Shown in pieces: positions 45,266 to 56,437 of a stretch of 64,000 nt of DNA. The stretch's first letter is position 1. The number at the start of each line of letters is the position of its first letter. The translations under genes were made by a program, and so were the position numbers. The notes beneath the pieces are model-generated. The model worked only from the letters and a program-made list of their open reading frames with translations, was not told the origin of the DNA and searched no databases. This DNA comes from Lepas anatifera (Eukaryota > Arthropoda > Thecostraca > Lepadidae), in assembly GCA_034440635.1 (NCBI GenBank), contig JAOTON010000977.1, forward strand, positions 1,403,001 through 1,467,000, in the 5' to 3' direction.

Positions 45266-46290
45266 CCCTCGCCCCACCGGGGGGGCCATCGATGGCCCCC
45301 CTAAGGTTTTTCCGGGATAGCAGAAAAACGACGAGGCGCAGCACCGCGGTTGAGGGATCTACCTCTCACTGCATCATTTTCCCATCATTCCTGAAATTTT
45401 TTACCCCGGGTCACCCAAGGTCTGGTCACCAGACGAGGTCAACCAAGGTCACCTCACTTCACCTTTAGAGCTCTGTAAGAGCTACATTTCAAAGTCGATT
45501 GATTTGAAACCTCCTACACTTCATGACCCCTCCAGGGTCTACAAGGTGTATATCCGGGATTTTTCGATTTCGTGCCCTGAGGTCAGGTCACGAGGCGACC
45601 TCTCCCATTGGAAAAGCATGGGGAAAAGCTATTTCATGATATAAAAGCCACAAAAATGATTGCAAATACTCAGACTGCTCAGAACAACGTTTTTGGACAC
45701 CCTTTCACGGATCCCAGGGGTCATATTTGCCCTTTGACTTTTCCAAGGTCATCCAAGGTCACCAGAGGTCAAAAACAGTATTTTGACAATAACTTTTGAC
45801 CTAATTGAGCTAGAGCGGTGAAACAAACACCATCGTGTTTGTCTTGTCACTGGCTTTCATTTGATATACGGCAAGGTCACTTTTTGACCTTTCGTGACCT
45901 CAGGTCATATTAGGTCACGAAGTGACCTCTGGCGGTCAAACCACTGGCGAGAGGTCTTTACGTTCCACATAGCGGAAAAAGTACTGGCAATTTGCTATCA
46001 AATGTACTTTACCAGGCCTCAACAGCTCTAATGACATAAGAGTTATGCCCAGTTTGCTTAATCATTGCATATTTGAGTGAAAATAGCCGATCTTGACCTA
46101 ATTTGACCTCTGGAGGTCAAGCCATTGACCTGAGCACTAAAACATGCGAAGTAATTTCTTACTGAACTCACGCGAGCTTTCTATTGCACTTCGCAGATTT
46201 GCGCTAACGCCCATATTTTCGGAGTTAGAGGGGGCCATCGATGGCCCCCGGTGGGGCGAAGGTGGCGCCGGACCCCCGGTGGGGCACGGG
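45266..46290 (-). mobile_element. TTAA element, family C, copy 3 (1.03 kb)
   Basis: TTAA 45262-45265 and 46291-46294. Ends CCCTCGCCCCACCGGGGG and CGGTGGGGCACGGG, with the GGGGCCATCGATGGCCCC palindrome inside both ends. I count about 18 AGGTCA or TGACCT words in 1 kb, against roughly 0.5 expected by chance. The central cluster 45885-45917 is complete. Confidence 0.85.
45885..45917. promoter_or_regulatory. DR4-ER1-DR4 cluster of nuclear-receptor half-sites
   Basis: TGACCT, 4 nt, TGACCT, 1 nt, AGGTCA, 4 nt, AGGTCA: a mirror-symmetric set of four perfect half-sites within 33 bp. DR4 is a known spacing for RXR/USP heterodimers. The same set is intact at 58014-58046 and partly mutated in the other two family C copies. 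Confidence 0.7.
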
Positions 46291-46294
46291 TTAA

Positions 46295-49268
46295 ACGACA
46301 GACACTCTAGAGGTAGACTTTCTAGAGGAAATTTATTAAAGGTATTCTGTACCTATTTATTTCGTCTTCGGCACCCTGGCTCATAATGCCAGATTATGGG
46401 TTATGTGCACTCGTGTTCTGAGTAGTATTTTTATTATCGTGTTGTAAATTTGCGCTAAGATAAGCGTGTGGGCAAAGCAATAGGCACTGTGGGGGAAAAA
46501 CACGCCATTTTGGTCCGTAATTACTTGAATTATCGCCGGCGTGCGTGGAACGTTACATTCAATTAACATACAGTTGAAGTTTACTTTTAAGGATGGAGTT
46601 CCCGCCGTATGCAACGGGTAAGAAAACTGGAATTGCTTTTGGGTTACACAGTAGTGTCGCTAATGATTTTGGCGCGTCGGAATGCGGAACTTAGCAGGCA
46701 GTTAAAGGGAGATACGCGAAAAAATTTATTGGCTAGATCAAAAGGTCTCAAAAAGTTGTTTCAGAAGTCCTATTCTCATTTTTGCGAATTCGGCCTGCAA
46801 ATGCCTTAAAATTGCTCTCAAAGTCAACATTTCTAGACGACTACCGGTACACCTCATATCATTGTATATGACGTACACATGGCTAAGGCTATCAATTTCT
46901 CTAAGAATTAGGTCATATCTATCCTAAACAGTGATGTAGATCTTTGGATTACTATAGGAAAAAAATACTTTAGAAAAACAATATTCCAAAACTCTTTTTA
47001 AACAGAAATATAGGGCTTAAAAGAAATCACAATTAACCAATCAGAAGCCTAGGAATTTTCCTACCGGGGCCATGTGACCCATCTGACGCAAAAGTTTTGT
47101 CATTCTGGGGCTGAAGCGGAAAATGACTCAAGACCCGAGGTACAAAACCGCCGAAGACTTGAGTAATTGTTTTTTCTGTTTCTAGGGCAAACTAATTCAT
47201 TTTGGAGTTTTTAAAAGCTTTTTAAAATTAATTCAAATAAAAATACAGGAGAACAGACTTTTTTATTACAGAAAACATTGCTTTTCAACTTAAAATAGTT
47301 TTCAAAAAGTAAGTGATGGGTGAAGGTTTCAGCATTTTATTGGAACTGTTAACCTATTTCGATAATAAGTGAGCGGCCTCCAAAATTTTGTCAAAGATAC
47401 AAAAATAATTGATAGTTTTGTCATCATGATTTTTCAAATAGCAAGACACCACAATAATAATTTTTTCGTGTATCTCCCTGTAAAGGGGGAAAACCGGACA
47501 AAGAGATTTAGCCAGTTAAAGTCTGTCCAAACTGGGGCAGGAATTTCATTGTGAGGGTTGGAATTGGGCAGGTTTGAATCAAAAGGAGCACATATTATTT
47601 TTCATTGAGAATGGCATGTCTTACAAGCCATCAGAACATCTTATGTGAGAAACCATTAAATCAGAATGAAGTTCAAGGATGATATGTATTCTTAATTCAT
47701 CACCACACATATTTACAACAATAAAACTATTTACTAACTAATAAAATTTATTAATTAACTATTTATTAACTAATAAAATATTTACCCAATAAAACTCTAC
47801 TGTGGTGTCAGATGTGGATAATATGATAACTAAAAAATGGCTGTCAGTTACATCAGACAAAATATAATCAAGTTGGCTATGCCATTGTTAGATAACAAGT
47901 TTTGAGGTATTTTTAGACTCACTAAACCATATAGCTATCACTATTCTCCAAAGTCTGAGGTATGTTCTCAAAAAGCCTGCTGAAGGTAGGGTGCCATAAA
48001 CTGCTTTGAGTCTTGTGGGAGCAACCTAAGACCCTAAAATGATAATGAAGCAGAATATAGTAAAATAAGTAGAATACCTCAAAGACACAAAAGACACCCA
48101 AAATGTTAAAAGATCTAAAACACTGAAGGCCAGAAAAGCTCAAGTGCCTAAAGCCCCTTCTAAAAACCTAAAAAGATGGGTCAGACAAGGCAAGAGTTAA
48201 GAGAGATAAAGTGTAGGGAAAGTGAAACAAGGTTTTGGTCATGAATCATTGTCCTGATGACACAAAACAAGAGGCAAGGGAGGTAAAAGCATAGGGAAAG
48301 GAAATTGAATGACATTCCCTGACTGAAACATTGTGTTCACCCAAGATCTCTCTTCACCCAAGACCCAAGAAGCCATCTCTTCAACTTTACAAGGTACACT
48401 CATGAGAAAATCTTCAAAATGAATGTGCCTAAGCTATGTGGTGTTTGGGTTTACAAATTACATAGAAATTAACAACTTTTACCTTATTTCCGATAAGCAT
48501 GAATTCTACATTGTAACCTTTTATTTATTCCAGTTCAATGCTCTTTTAATCGAAATGTTCATGCCGGTTTTGTATCCAAACATCACTTATTCACAGGAAG
48601 TGAAAAACTGGTGTAAACACTTTGCACTATAGTTGAATGATCTCTGTCAGTAACTGCAATATTCCTCCCATGGTTGCAGTGTTATGAAGTGAACTGATTA
48701 CTGCTTTGAAAAACAACAAAAATAGCAATGTGAAGGGAATTTCCTCATTTGCTTTCCAGGGCATTTTTTAAGGTAGATGAAATGCTGAATGAATCCAAAT
48801 TGGACAAGTTAGGGTCATTTACCAGCACAAAAGGACCAAAGATTGCAAAATATTGCCTAAAATTTGCCTATTTGCTTTGGGTGTTGGCAAAACTCTCCCA
48901 AACTTATTATATCTTTCAATGTTGAAGATAGGTAAAGTTATTTTCAGAGGTCCACATGATGTCACAACATGACAGCTTGTGACCATTGGCTGGCATTTAC
49001 CTTTCACTATGCTTTCTCCTCTTTTGACTCTTGCCTTGTCTTACTCATGGAATAGAGGTAACTTGAATGGAAACCTCAATGCAAGCCCTCTTGCAATTTG
49101 GTGCCAATCTAAAACATGCAGAAATCCTTTGGTAAGTAAATTTCTGTAAGGACTTGTGTAACATCCGTGACAGAAGTGCTTGTAGATGAATTTGACACAT
49201 CATAACTAACAAACCATGCTTAGCATAGGAAAAGGACCATGCATTCGGAAAACCCATTTTTTGCTATT
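46295..49268. other. AT-rich unassigned region
   Basis: About 3 kb without recognisable genes or element ends. 48180-48330 contains two diverged copies of a GGGAAAG(T/G)GAAA(C/T)-type block about 110 bp apart. Frames at 47369-48632 are short and hydrophobic with no family resemblance. Confidence 0.4.
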
Positions 49269-49272
49269 TTAA

Positions 49273-50108
49273 CACGCATTGACAGGGGGTCTGAGCCACC
49301 TTCTCATTGACGGGGCGGGTACCCGCCCCCTAAGATCTCGAGAACCACGGTAGGTAGCGAAAAACGGTAAGTGGCGTTGGGTTGCCCATCCACTTCTCCA
49401 TCGAAAACATTTGAACCATTTTTTGTCAGGTCACATTTAAGGTCACAAGAGGTCAAAAACAGCCGTCATAGGGATAACATGTAAATTCAGTTTTTTTCGG
49501 CCATTACATCTGAACAAGTAAAGATAGAAGAAAACGACTTGAACTATATGAATCCTCTCAGCAAGCCGAATCGAATGATATATAATTTGACCTTGCTAGG
49601 TCAAATCAAGGATTTGACCTGACCTGAGGTCAGGTCAGGGTCAAATTATATAAAATGAATATCATTTGAACCGCAAAGCCCAGGCGAGTCTAATGCAGCT
49701 AAAATAAATGCTCTATCACCATCCGTTACTGAGTTATTCTGTAAAAAACTATTTTTTCATGTATTTCCAATGGAGAGCTCATGCCTCGTACCTGATCTTA
49801 GGTCAACGATATCAAAAATACCGGAACCTATCTTAGAGAACTCGGTGGGGCCATTATGTGATATGAGTTTCAATCGGATAAGTTCACCCTGCTCCGACTT
49901 ATGCTATCTTAAACTTTTTTTGAGGTCGGGTCTTTTGTCCTGTACTGGTGACCTGACCTTGGATAACCTAACCCTAAAATTTTCACAGAAGTTGTAAAAA
50001 TGATGAGGGAAAAGGAATGCCAAGTATGGCGGCGCTACGCACCGCCGTTTTTCTGCTCTCTCCGAAAAACCCGAGGGGGCGGGTACCCGCCCCCCGTCAA
50101 TGCGCATG
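49273..50108 (+). mobile_element. TTAA element, family D, copy 2 (reference copy)
   Basis: TTAA at 49269-49272 and 50109-50112. Ends CACGCATTGACAGGGGG and CCCCCCGTCAATGCGCATG are inverted repeats. Inside each end is a GGCGGGTACCCGCCCCC palindrome. The interior at 49614-49640 has a near-perfect palindrome of overlapping TGACC/GGTCA words. No coding capacity. It shares its right TTAA with family A copy 5. Confidence 0.85.
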
Positions 50109-50112
50109 TTAA

Positions 50113-50562
50113 AGGGAAGGTGGCACCATCATAACGTGATTTTAACTGAGATAGCCAAGTTGTAAAGCATGTCGGAAAACCCAGTACTCAATGTATCATT
50201 TGTCTTGGAACTCGAGATTTCCATAGAAAAAAGCTAAAACATACCTGCAATGTACCCCTCATGTACCCCTAGCAGTAGACCACAGTTGTCATGGCTGTTG
50301 GTGTGACGACATATGTTGATGTCACGATGAGCATCAGTCAATCAGAGCCCTTGAAGCGTTTCGAGTATGGTAGTGGTTGCCAGACCATGACATCATCCAC
50401 TGGCAGATATTTATTTCTTTTCCTAGAGGAGTATTTTAAAAATCAAAATATTGAGCTTTTTGTACATTTTTCAGAGAAATTATGAGTGGTTTCATTATTT
50501 TCGGCTAAAAGTACGCCTAATTACACTTAATTCCAGGATTCGACCAAGGTGCCACATTCCCT
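50113..50562 (-). mobile_element. TTAA MITE, family A, copy 5
   Basis: 450 bp between TTAA 50109-50112 and 50563-50566. The left terminal repeat has one change (AGGGAAGGTGGCACC); the right is intact. Opposite orientation to copies 1 to 3. Confidence 0.9.
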
Positions 50563-50566
50563 TTAA

Positions 50567-51930
50567 GCATGCAATGACTATAAACTCAGAGGTCCCACAT
50601 TTTTGTCCATTTTTTACTTTTCTGTCTTTAAAGAAGACAAATACAATACACATATGAAGACAAGAGTCAAGAGTGGACAAGAAAACAATAGAATGACAAT
50701 ACAGTGCCGAACAGCACCCCCCCCCACCCACGATCTTTGAGAAAATCAGCTATCATGCGCGAGAAAAAAAGACAGAGCATGTCAATACAGTCAATTTTGT
50801 TACATTTGGCTACATCGCCCTCCAGCTATTTCTGTCACGTGCACCTGCACCCGCGGAAAGCGTCCAATGCCCCAGCGCACACGCGGGAGGAAGTAGGCCC
50901 AGACCATGGGCAGGCCGCCGGCTCCACAAGGACTAAAGCCGAGACGTCGAGTGGATTAAATTAAGGTAGCATGCTACAGGATTAAGTTAAGGCAGTGGGT
51001 TAAAATAAGACAGCCAAAAAACCAGTCTAGCCACCACCATTTCGATCGGACAGCCGAAGCGATCAGCGGCTCCGTCCGGTGTCTCACCACCACGCCACGA
51101 CCCATGCCGTCCCTCATTAGTAGGCTGGCCGTCCAGCCAAATCCTCTCACTCTCCGGCCTCACACTGCGGCAGTGCCTCCACAAGGCAGCTGCCAGACCG
51201 GGGTGGTGTCTCCAGCTCAACACTCGTCCCCAGCGCACAGGCCTGGGGACCAGCGACAGGAGCAGTGACGCCTGAACTCACTAGGCTCCATAGGCTCCAC
51301 GCAACTCCATAGGCTCTCGGGGTACCAGTGGAGAAGCAAGGAGGTTAGAAAACCTCCCGCATGTCTCCATGCCCCCACATAATTGTGAGAGTGACCTAGG
51401 TCCAGCAGTGCCTTGATAGCATTCGCTTCCGGGCCGGTAAATTTGTAGCCGAAAGTATCACCACCCAACCGCTTGACGTCACGGCAAAGGCAATCCGCGA
51501 TATTAGAGGCTCACCCCTCCCGTCACGCACTCCGAACGGTGCCAATGACGATTCCACAAGCACACTCAACAATGGGCGGAAAGATGGCAAGCTGGGCCAC
51601 GACGGAACCATACACAGAAACACTTCTCAATCAGCTAGTGGACATACAGTCAGCTATCGGCCCGCACAGCGGCAGTCGGCGTATTTACACAGGCATAACA
51701 TCATCCCAGCGGGCACGATCCTCCTCACTTCAACCTTTCCTTTTCTTTAGCACAGTGCCAACGACAGCTCCTTTGCTCAACACAACTAGACCAATGTCGT
51801 GTCCCCATAATAACATTGGGATTCATTAGTATGCGCATCATGGAGACAGTCGTCCAGTGCTCCAGTGAAACATGGGCATGCCAAGCTGCAGCTTACCATT
51901 TATTATATTACTTTTAAACACTAAACATAG
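50567..51930. other. Unassigned; GC-rich stretch 50815-51720
   Basis: The GC-rich block could be a CpG-rich promoter upstream of the CHERP-like gene or, read on the minus strand from about 51700 (TGTTATGCCTG), a solo LTR. Neither is supported by paired borders, a polypurine tract or an exon that joins to 54239. Frames on both strands are open because of base composition. Confidence 0.25.
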
Positions 51931-51934
51931 CTCC

Positions 51935-52110
51935 TTAGTAACTCAGTGTGTTAAGAGAGCTCGTCTCATGTCGCAGAGGTCCTGGGGTCGGATCCCGGCG
52001 CCCAGCCTTTTCATCTTCGTAATGCCAATCTCGCTGTGCAATAACACGGCATTGTGCTGGTCTAGTAATCCTAGTGTCCTGAGTTCGAATCCCGATTCAC
52101 ACGCACATTT
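51935..52110 (+). repeat. Two tRNA-like units in tandem (dimeric tRNA-derived SINE)
   Basis: First unit: AACTCAGTGTGTTAAGAGAGC (A-box region) and GGTCGGATCCC (B-box, about 51987). Second unit: CTGGTCTAGTAATCC and GAGTTCGAATCCC (B-box, about 52081). Both B-boxes fit the GGTTCGANTCC consensus closely. Spacing is tRNA-like in each. No complete acceptor stems, so these are not working tRNA genes. Confidence 0.65.
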
Positions 52111-52808
52111 TCCGTTCACATATTAAGGCTATAAAATATACCATTATATAGGTATATATTGGACAAATAATATCTGAGTAGCAGCTACTTCCTCCCACTT
52201 GAAATAAAACACGCTTAGAGGCCTGTTTGTTGTTGTCGCTTGTGCTGCCGTCTATATTTAAATGTTCTTGCTCATTTACCCAATTCTTTTAATGAGCCCC
52301 CACAAAGGCATCGCAGAAATCAACGAAGACTTAAGTCCAGGTATCTTTAGTCCATGATTTTACATGTTTTGGGTGTTTAAGTTTTTTTAGATGGGGTTAA
52401 AACATTTGGTCTTTTTACCCACAGACATTTTTTAGAGCCTTTTATATCATGACAGTTATATTTGTGTTTTTCAGGTGGGTTTTATGTGTTTTAGCTCGTG
52501 TACTATTTTCTGCTTTATCATCTTTTTAGGGTCTTTGGTGGGGGGGTGTGGGTGTGGCGCCGCGGTCCTGGTCCCTGTTTTTATTAGGGTCTTTGGTCAT
52601 TCGCACAAGACTCGAAGCTATCATGTCATAACTAGCAATCTCATGTTAGGATAGTCCCAGTGTAAAACATTGGTGATGTGACACACTGTCATGGCTCAGT
52701 ACAACACCTTGATGTTGGGAATAAGACATACAGATATTGGCTAGTTCTTAAGAATATGTTTTATTATCTCTTCTTGGTGAAAATCTCCTTGAATTGATGT
52801 GTTGATGG
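52111..52808. other. Unassigned, T-rich sequence
   Basis: Several TTTTTAGGGTCTTTGGT words (52526, 52586) suggest a diverged local duplication. No exon. Confidence 0.4.
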
Positions 52809-53535
52809 ATGGTGGAGACTGCTGATTCTAATGATGTATCATTGTCAAATTATTTTTATTTAAATGCTCATTATTACCCAGAGCAGCTAGAATCACTGTC
52901 AAAATTGGTTATGATGGTGCTCGTAAAAATTGGAGCCAAGATTCTGCCTCTGCTCCTATCTCCATCCTCACCAAGTAATGAACAATGCTATTCTCTCCCC
53001 AAGATTGAAAACCTACTGGCAGACTTCCTCACTGAGATATTGTGTTTACCTTTCACACACCCTTTTAGTGCCAGGGCGCTGAGTGTAAAATTAATCTTCG
53101 AAAATATAGTCGGTGAGTGAAACAATACAATTCAACGTTCGGTGTCAGAGAACAAAGGTTTCTTTTGGCAATAGAATAAAGACAAGGTGAATGAGACAGC
53201 TAGTTCGAGTTGCTCTTGTGATGAGTCCGCTGATGCGGTTGTGATAGCGCAATCTAAAAGAAAACTTTCGGACCCGATGCTTGTGGTTAGTGTAGATGGG
53301 GGTTCGCTGCTCATTAAAGCAGGGAAGTGACACTGGTGGATTTTCTCGGTACGGAACGGCCTGTGGTATGGTTTCGGTTACACTAAATGATTTGATCCAC
53401 ATTTCCCAGACTCAGGTATTGTGTTCAGGCTTCGATACAGGGCGTTTTAGATTGTTTGTGTTACACTGGTCACGTCCCAAGCAGACATGCAGTGGGGGTT
53501 TGTGTCTTCTCGGTATTGCGAAATTAGTGAACTGA
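52809..53535 (+). pseudogene. Unidentified protein-like open stretches, interrupted
   Basis: 52809-53120 is open for 103 codons, Leu-rich (KIGAKILPLLL, LLADFLTEILCLPF) and ends at a GTGAGTGA that could be a 5' splice donor. In the same frame, 53176-53327 is open again (KVNETASSSCSC, SKRKLSDPMLVV, GGSLLIKAG), then a different frame continues to a stop at 53535 (DTGGFSRYGTACGM, FDTGRFRLFVLHW). An AATAAA stands at 53753. Three in-frame stops or shifts mean either small introns I cannot place or a decayed gene. I recognise no family. Confidence 0.3.
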
Positions 53536-53752
53536 TGTGTGTGCTTAGATAGCATGAGGCATGCTGTCATTGTTCTTATCCTGTCTGAGGTGGTCATTCT
53601 TTTTCTGATGCATGAGATGTTCTTGATTTTAAGACTAGAATGTAGTTTTGAGTTGGATCTATTTTCTCAAAACTGTCAGCAGATGATGATATCTCATTGA
53701 AAGCTCCTGTGATTTCATATCTTATTTTTCTGGTGTGTGAGGAGTAAACAGT

Positions 53753-53758
53753 AATAAA
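53753..53758 (+). promoter_or_regulatory. AATAAA polyadenylation-type hexamer
   Basis: 218 bp downstream of the last open stretch of the unidentified protein-like cluster. In AT-rich DNA such hexamers are common, so this is supporting evidence only. Confidence 0.25.
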
Positions 53759-53924
53759 ATGCATAACAGTACATAATAGTTGGTTTTATGCCACTCTTCT
53801 TAACTTTTTGTATGCATTTCTATTTGGCTCTTTATATTGCTATTGTTCCATCGATGCATGTTCTAAAAATATTTTATGGACAGTATACAAAGGTCCCTTC
53901 TTTGGTTTTCCATGTACACACGCT

Positions 53925-54157
53925 CATAAGCGTCGCCACCGGCAAAAAAGTGGGGGGGGGGGGCAGCCAAACTTCAACCTGATGCTGACAAAAACTTTCC
54001 ACATCAGGACAAAAAACTGTTCGAATTTGGGCTCCTCATTGCTTTCTGCAGCGGCTGGTTATAAGAATGTCCGGTTTTCTCCCATTTTGACTGAGACCAG
54101 GAATTTTTGGGCTAAAAAGTGGGGGCAGGCCCCTTGCCCCCCTTTCCGACGCTTGTG
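53925..54157 (+). mobile_element. hAT-type MITE directly upstream of the SURP exon
   Basis: 233 bp with ends CATAAGCGTCG and CGACGCTTGTG (inverted, one mismatch), flanked by the exact octamer CACACGCT at 53917-53924 and 54158-54165. Contains a long G run and a GGGGGCAGGCCCCTTGCCCCC stem. It ends 81 bp before the splice acceptor of the SURP exon. Confidence 0.9.
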
Positions 54158-54238
54158 CACACGCTGTACGTCGTACAGTGTTAGGTACAGTGTACAAGTG
54201 GTTGCAATGTATCTCATGTTAATATTTTGTGGTTTCAG

Positions 54239-54409
54239 AACCTGAAGCAAAGACCCTGATCGACAAGCTTGCTGTCTTTGTTGCCCGGAATGGAAGAGAA
54301 TTTGAGAAAATGACGAAGCAGAAGCAGAGGGACAATCCCAGGTTCGCTTTTCTCTTTGGCGGAAAATACTGCAGCTACTACCAGAATCGGGTGTCAGCCG
54401 AGATAAAGA
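54239..54409 (+). CDS. CHERP/SCAF6-like protein, SURP-domain exon
   Basis: Acceptor TTTTGTGGTTTCAG, then 171 nt, then A/GTAAGT. The peptide EPEAKTLIDKLAVFVARNG, REFEKMTKQKQRDNP, FAFLFGG and YCSYYQNRV is a full SURP (SWAP) module. The wording IDKLA-x-FVARNG-x-EFE-KMT-x-KQ, FLFGG, YYxxx is closest to the N-terminal SURP of CHERP (calcium homeostasis ER protein; fly scaf6), a nuclear U2-snRNP-associated splicing regulator. SURP domains bind SF1 or other splicing proteins. Phase 1 at both ends. The first exon encoding the few N-terminal residues was not located. The donor is the first unit of a long tandem array. Confidence 0.88.
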
Positions 54410-55050
54410 GTAAGTGTCAGCCGAGATAAAGAGTAAGTGTCAGCCGAGATAAAGAGTGTCAAGCGAGATAAGGAGTGAGTATCATCTGCGATAAAAGACT
54501 GTTAGTCGTGATAAAGAGTGTCAGTCGAGTTAAAGAGTAAGTAATAGTCGAGATAAAACTTGAGATAAAGTGTCAGCCGAGATAAAGAGCAAGTGCCAGT
54601 TGACATATAAGAGTGTCAACCAAGATAAACGGTAAGTTTTGTCACTCGAGATAAAGAGTAACTGCCAGGCTGAAACAAAGGTGCCAGCCGAAACAAAGAG
54701 TAAGTGCCAGCCGAGATAAAGGTAAGTGCCAGCCGAGATAAAGGTAAGTGCCAGCCGAGATAAAGGTAAGTGCCAGCCGAGATAAAGGTAAGTGCCAGCC
54801 GAGATAAAGGGTAAGTGTTAGCCGAGATAGAGGGTAAGTGTTAGCCGAGTCAAAGAGTAAGTGCCAGCCGAGATAAAGAGTAAGTGACAGCCGAATCAAA
54901 GAGTAAGTGCCAGTCGAGATAAAGGGTAAGTCTTAGCCGAGATAGAGGTGTTAGCCGAGTTAAAGAGTAAGTGCCAGCCGAGATAAAGAGAAGTGTCAGC
55001 CGAGATAGAGGGTAAGTGTTCGCCGAGATAAAGAGTAAGTGCCAGCCGAG
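54402..55050 (+). repeat. Tandem array of 5' splice-site units in the CHERP-like intron
   Basis: About 30 units of 22-23 bp, consensus GTAAGTGCCAGCCGAGATAA plus AG or AAG. The unit is the last bases of the SURP exon (GTCAGCCGAGATAAAGA) joined to its own donor GTAAGTG. I count 18 exact GTAAGT hexamers. The middle units (54700-54810) are nearly identical, the outer ones more diverged. No unique spacers, so not CRISPR. Minus-strand frames through it give Leu-Ser-Arg-Leu repeats and are artefacts. Confidence 0.95.
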
Positions 55051-55565
55051 TGTCAAAAGGCGAAAGGGCATTTTGTTGAAGTTGTTTTTAATATGGCATT
55101 GTAGTTTATGTGTGGATAATGATGCGTTGTAGACCCCGCCATCAGCCCTGGGTGGGAATTATGACTTATATATCCTGTATGCACACTTTTATGTTTTTTT
55201 GTCCCGTATGATAAATTGGGTTTCCATCTTTCATCGCATGATGTTTTCTTACCGCTTGAGGATTATTATGTGCAAAGGGAGAACCGTATCATTCATCAAT
55301 GGCTGTATTGGTGGGGCATTGGCTGTCAATGATGGCTCAATCAATGGCTGTCAGCGGGTTTGGACATTTCTGGTTGTTCGCCGTCGTCTCCATTTCACGT
55401 TGTTGATAACACTTGTCGTCAGCAGTCCCACATATTTTCTTTCAAGTGTAAACCCCCGATGTGCAAAGTAAACACCTGCAACATGGCCCTGTATATTAGA
55501 ATCTAGGCCTGCCACAGTGCCACATCTACTTCATCCCAGTTGTCCGCATCGATACATTGCATTTC
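55051..55565. other. Unassigned intronic sequence
   Basis: Intron of the CHERP-like gene. TGGCTGTATTGG, TGGCTGTCAATGATGG, TGGCTGTCAGCGGG repeat weakly near 55301-55360. No exon recognised. Confidence 0.45.
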
Positions 55566-55610
55566 CACACACACGCACGCAAGCACGCACGCACGCACGC
55601 AAGCACGCAA

Positions 55611-55641
<31 letters not shown>

Positions 55642-55732
55642 CACACGCACACACGCACGCACGCACGCACGCACGCACGCACACACACATGCACACGCAC
55701 ACGCGCACGCACATATACATACACACATACCG
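55566..55732. repeat. (CACG)n / (AC)n microsatellite
   Basis: About 165 bp of ACGC and ACAC words. Frames on both strands are open (Ala-Arg-Thr-His or Val-Cys-Ala repeats) purely because of the repeat. Confidence 0.95.
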
Positions 55733-56437
55733 GAGTGCAAAATAAAATTAATATGATGCGGGGAGTAAGGTACAACATGCGATTCTGCATCACGGACACC
55801 TGCTCGATACTGCAGGGGTTCGACCAGGCCGCCAGGGCAGAGGGTGGGAAGGCTTCACCAGGGAGGAAAGAAGATGAAAACTCGAGACCTTTATTCGGAT
55901 TTCATACTCAGCTGCCGGCAGAAGGAAAGTATGGAGTGGATTTGCGGGCAGGGCAACCGCGGTGCATCGCCACAGACGCGAACAATGGGAATTAAACAAA
56001 ATACAAGCTGAAAAGATAGACATAAAATCACGGGAACAGCTGAAGCATATTTAATAAATATGAAGGACATGGCATCTGAGGCGTGTTTCTCAGTGGTGCA
56101 GTCCTTGCCCCGAGCTGGGCGCGGAGTTGTGAAGCGCCGCTCTCGTGCTCCTGCTAGTCGATACGCTGCAGGCGGCGCTTTGGCACGGAGCGGTCCGAAC
56201 ACTGGCCGGGACGTAGGCGGTGGCTGATTACTGTATTTCCCGGCTGCTTTTGGAGCGCTCTTGGGGTGGGGGGTTGTAGCTTGTGGTGCCTGGGCGGGTG
56301 GGAGTGAGGCGGGATATGATGTAGTTTGCAAGAGGGAGCAATGTCGCGTGTGTAAACGTACGGACCTTTTCCTAGCTATCCCTACTTATTCCGCCCATTT
56401 CCTTAAATGTGATGTCAGATATGCTCTGTTTCTGCAG
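55733..56437. other. Unassigned intronic sequence
   Basis: Intron of the CHERP-like gene ending in the TGTTTCTGCAG acceptor. Nothing else recognised. Confidence 0.45.

Noticed and set aside
50815..51720. Solo LTR or CpG-island promoter
   Set aside because: A TGTTATG start on the minus strand and high GC are suggestive, but no matching terminus, target duplication or first exon could be shown, so it is left unassigned.
54402..55050. CRISPR array
   Set aside because: Short direct repeats, but no unique spacers, units of 22-23 bp run head to tail, the genome is eukaryotic, and the unit is a copy of the exon-intron border.
54642..55071. Minus-strand open frames with Leu-Ser-Arg-Leu-Ala-Leu-Thr-Leu repeats
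   Set aside because: They are translations of the 22-23 bp donor-site satellite. The open frame follows from the repeat unit, with no independent evidence of coding.
55503..55995. Frames of 60-150 codons on both strands
   Set aside because: Produced by the (CACG)n microsatellite; all frames of the repeat lack stops.
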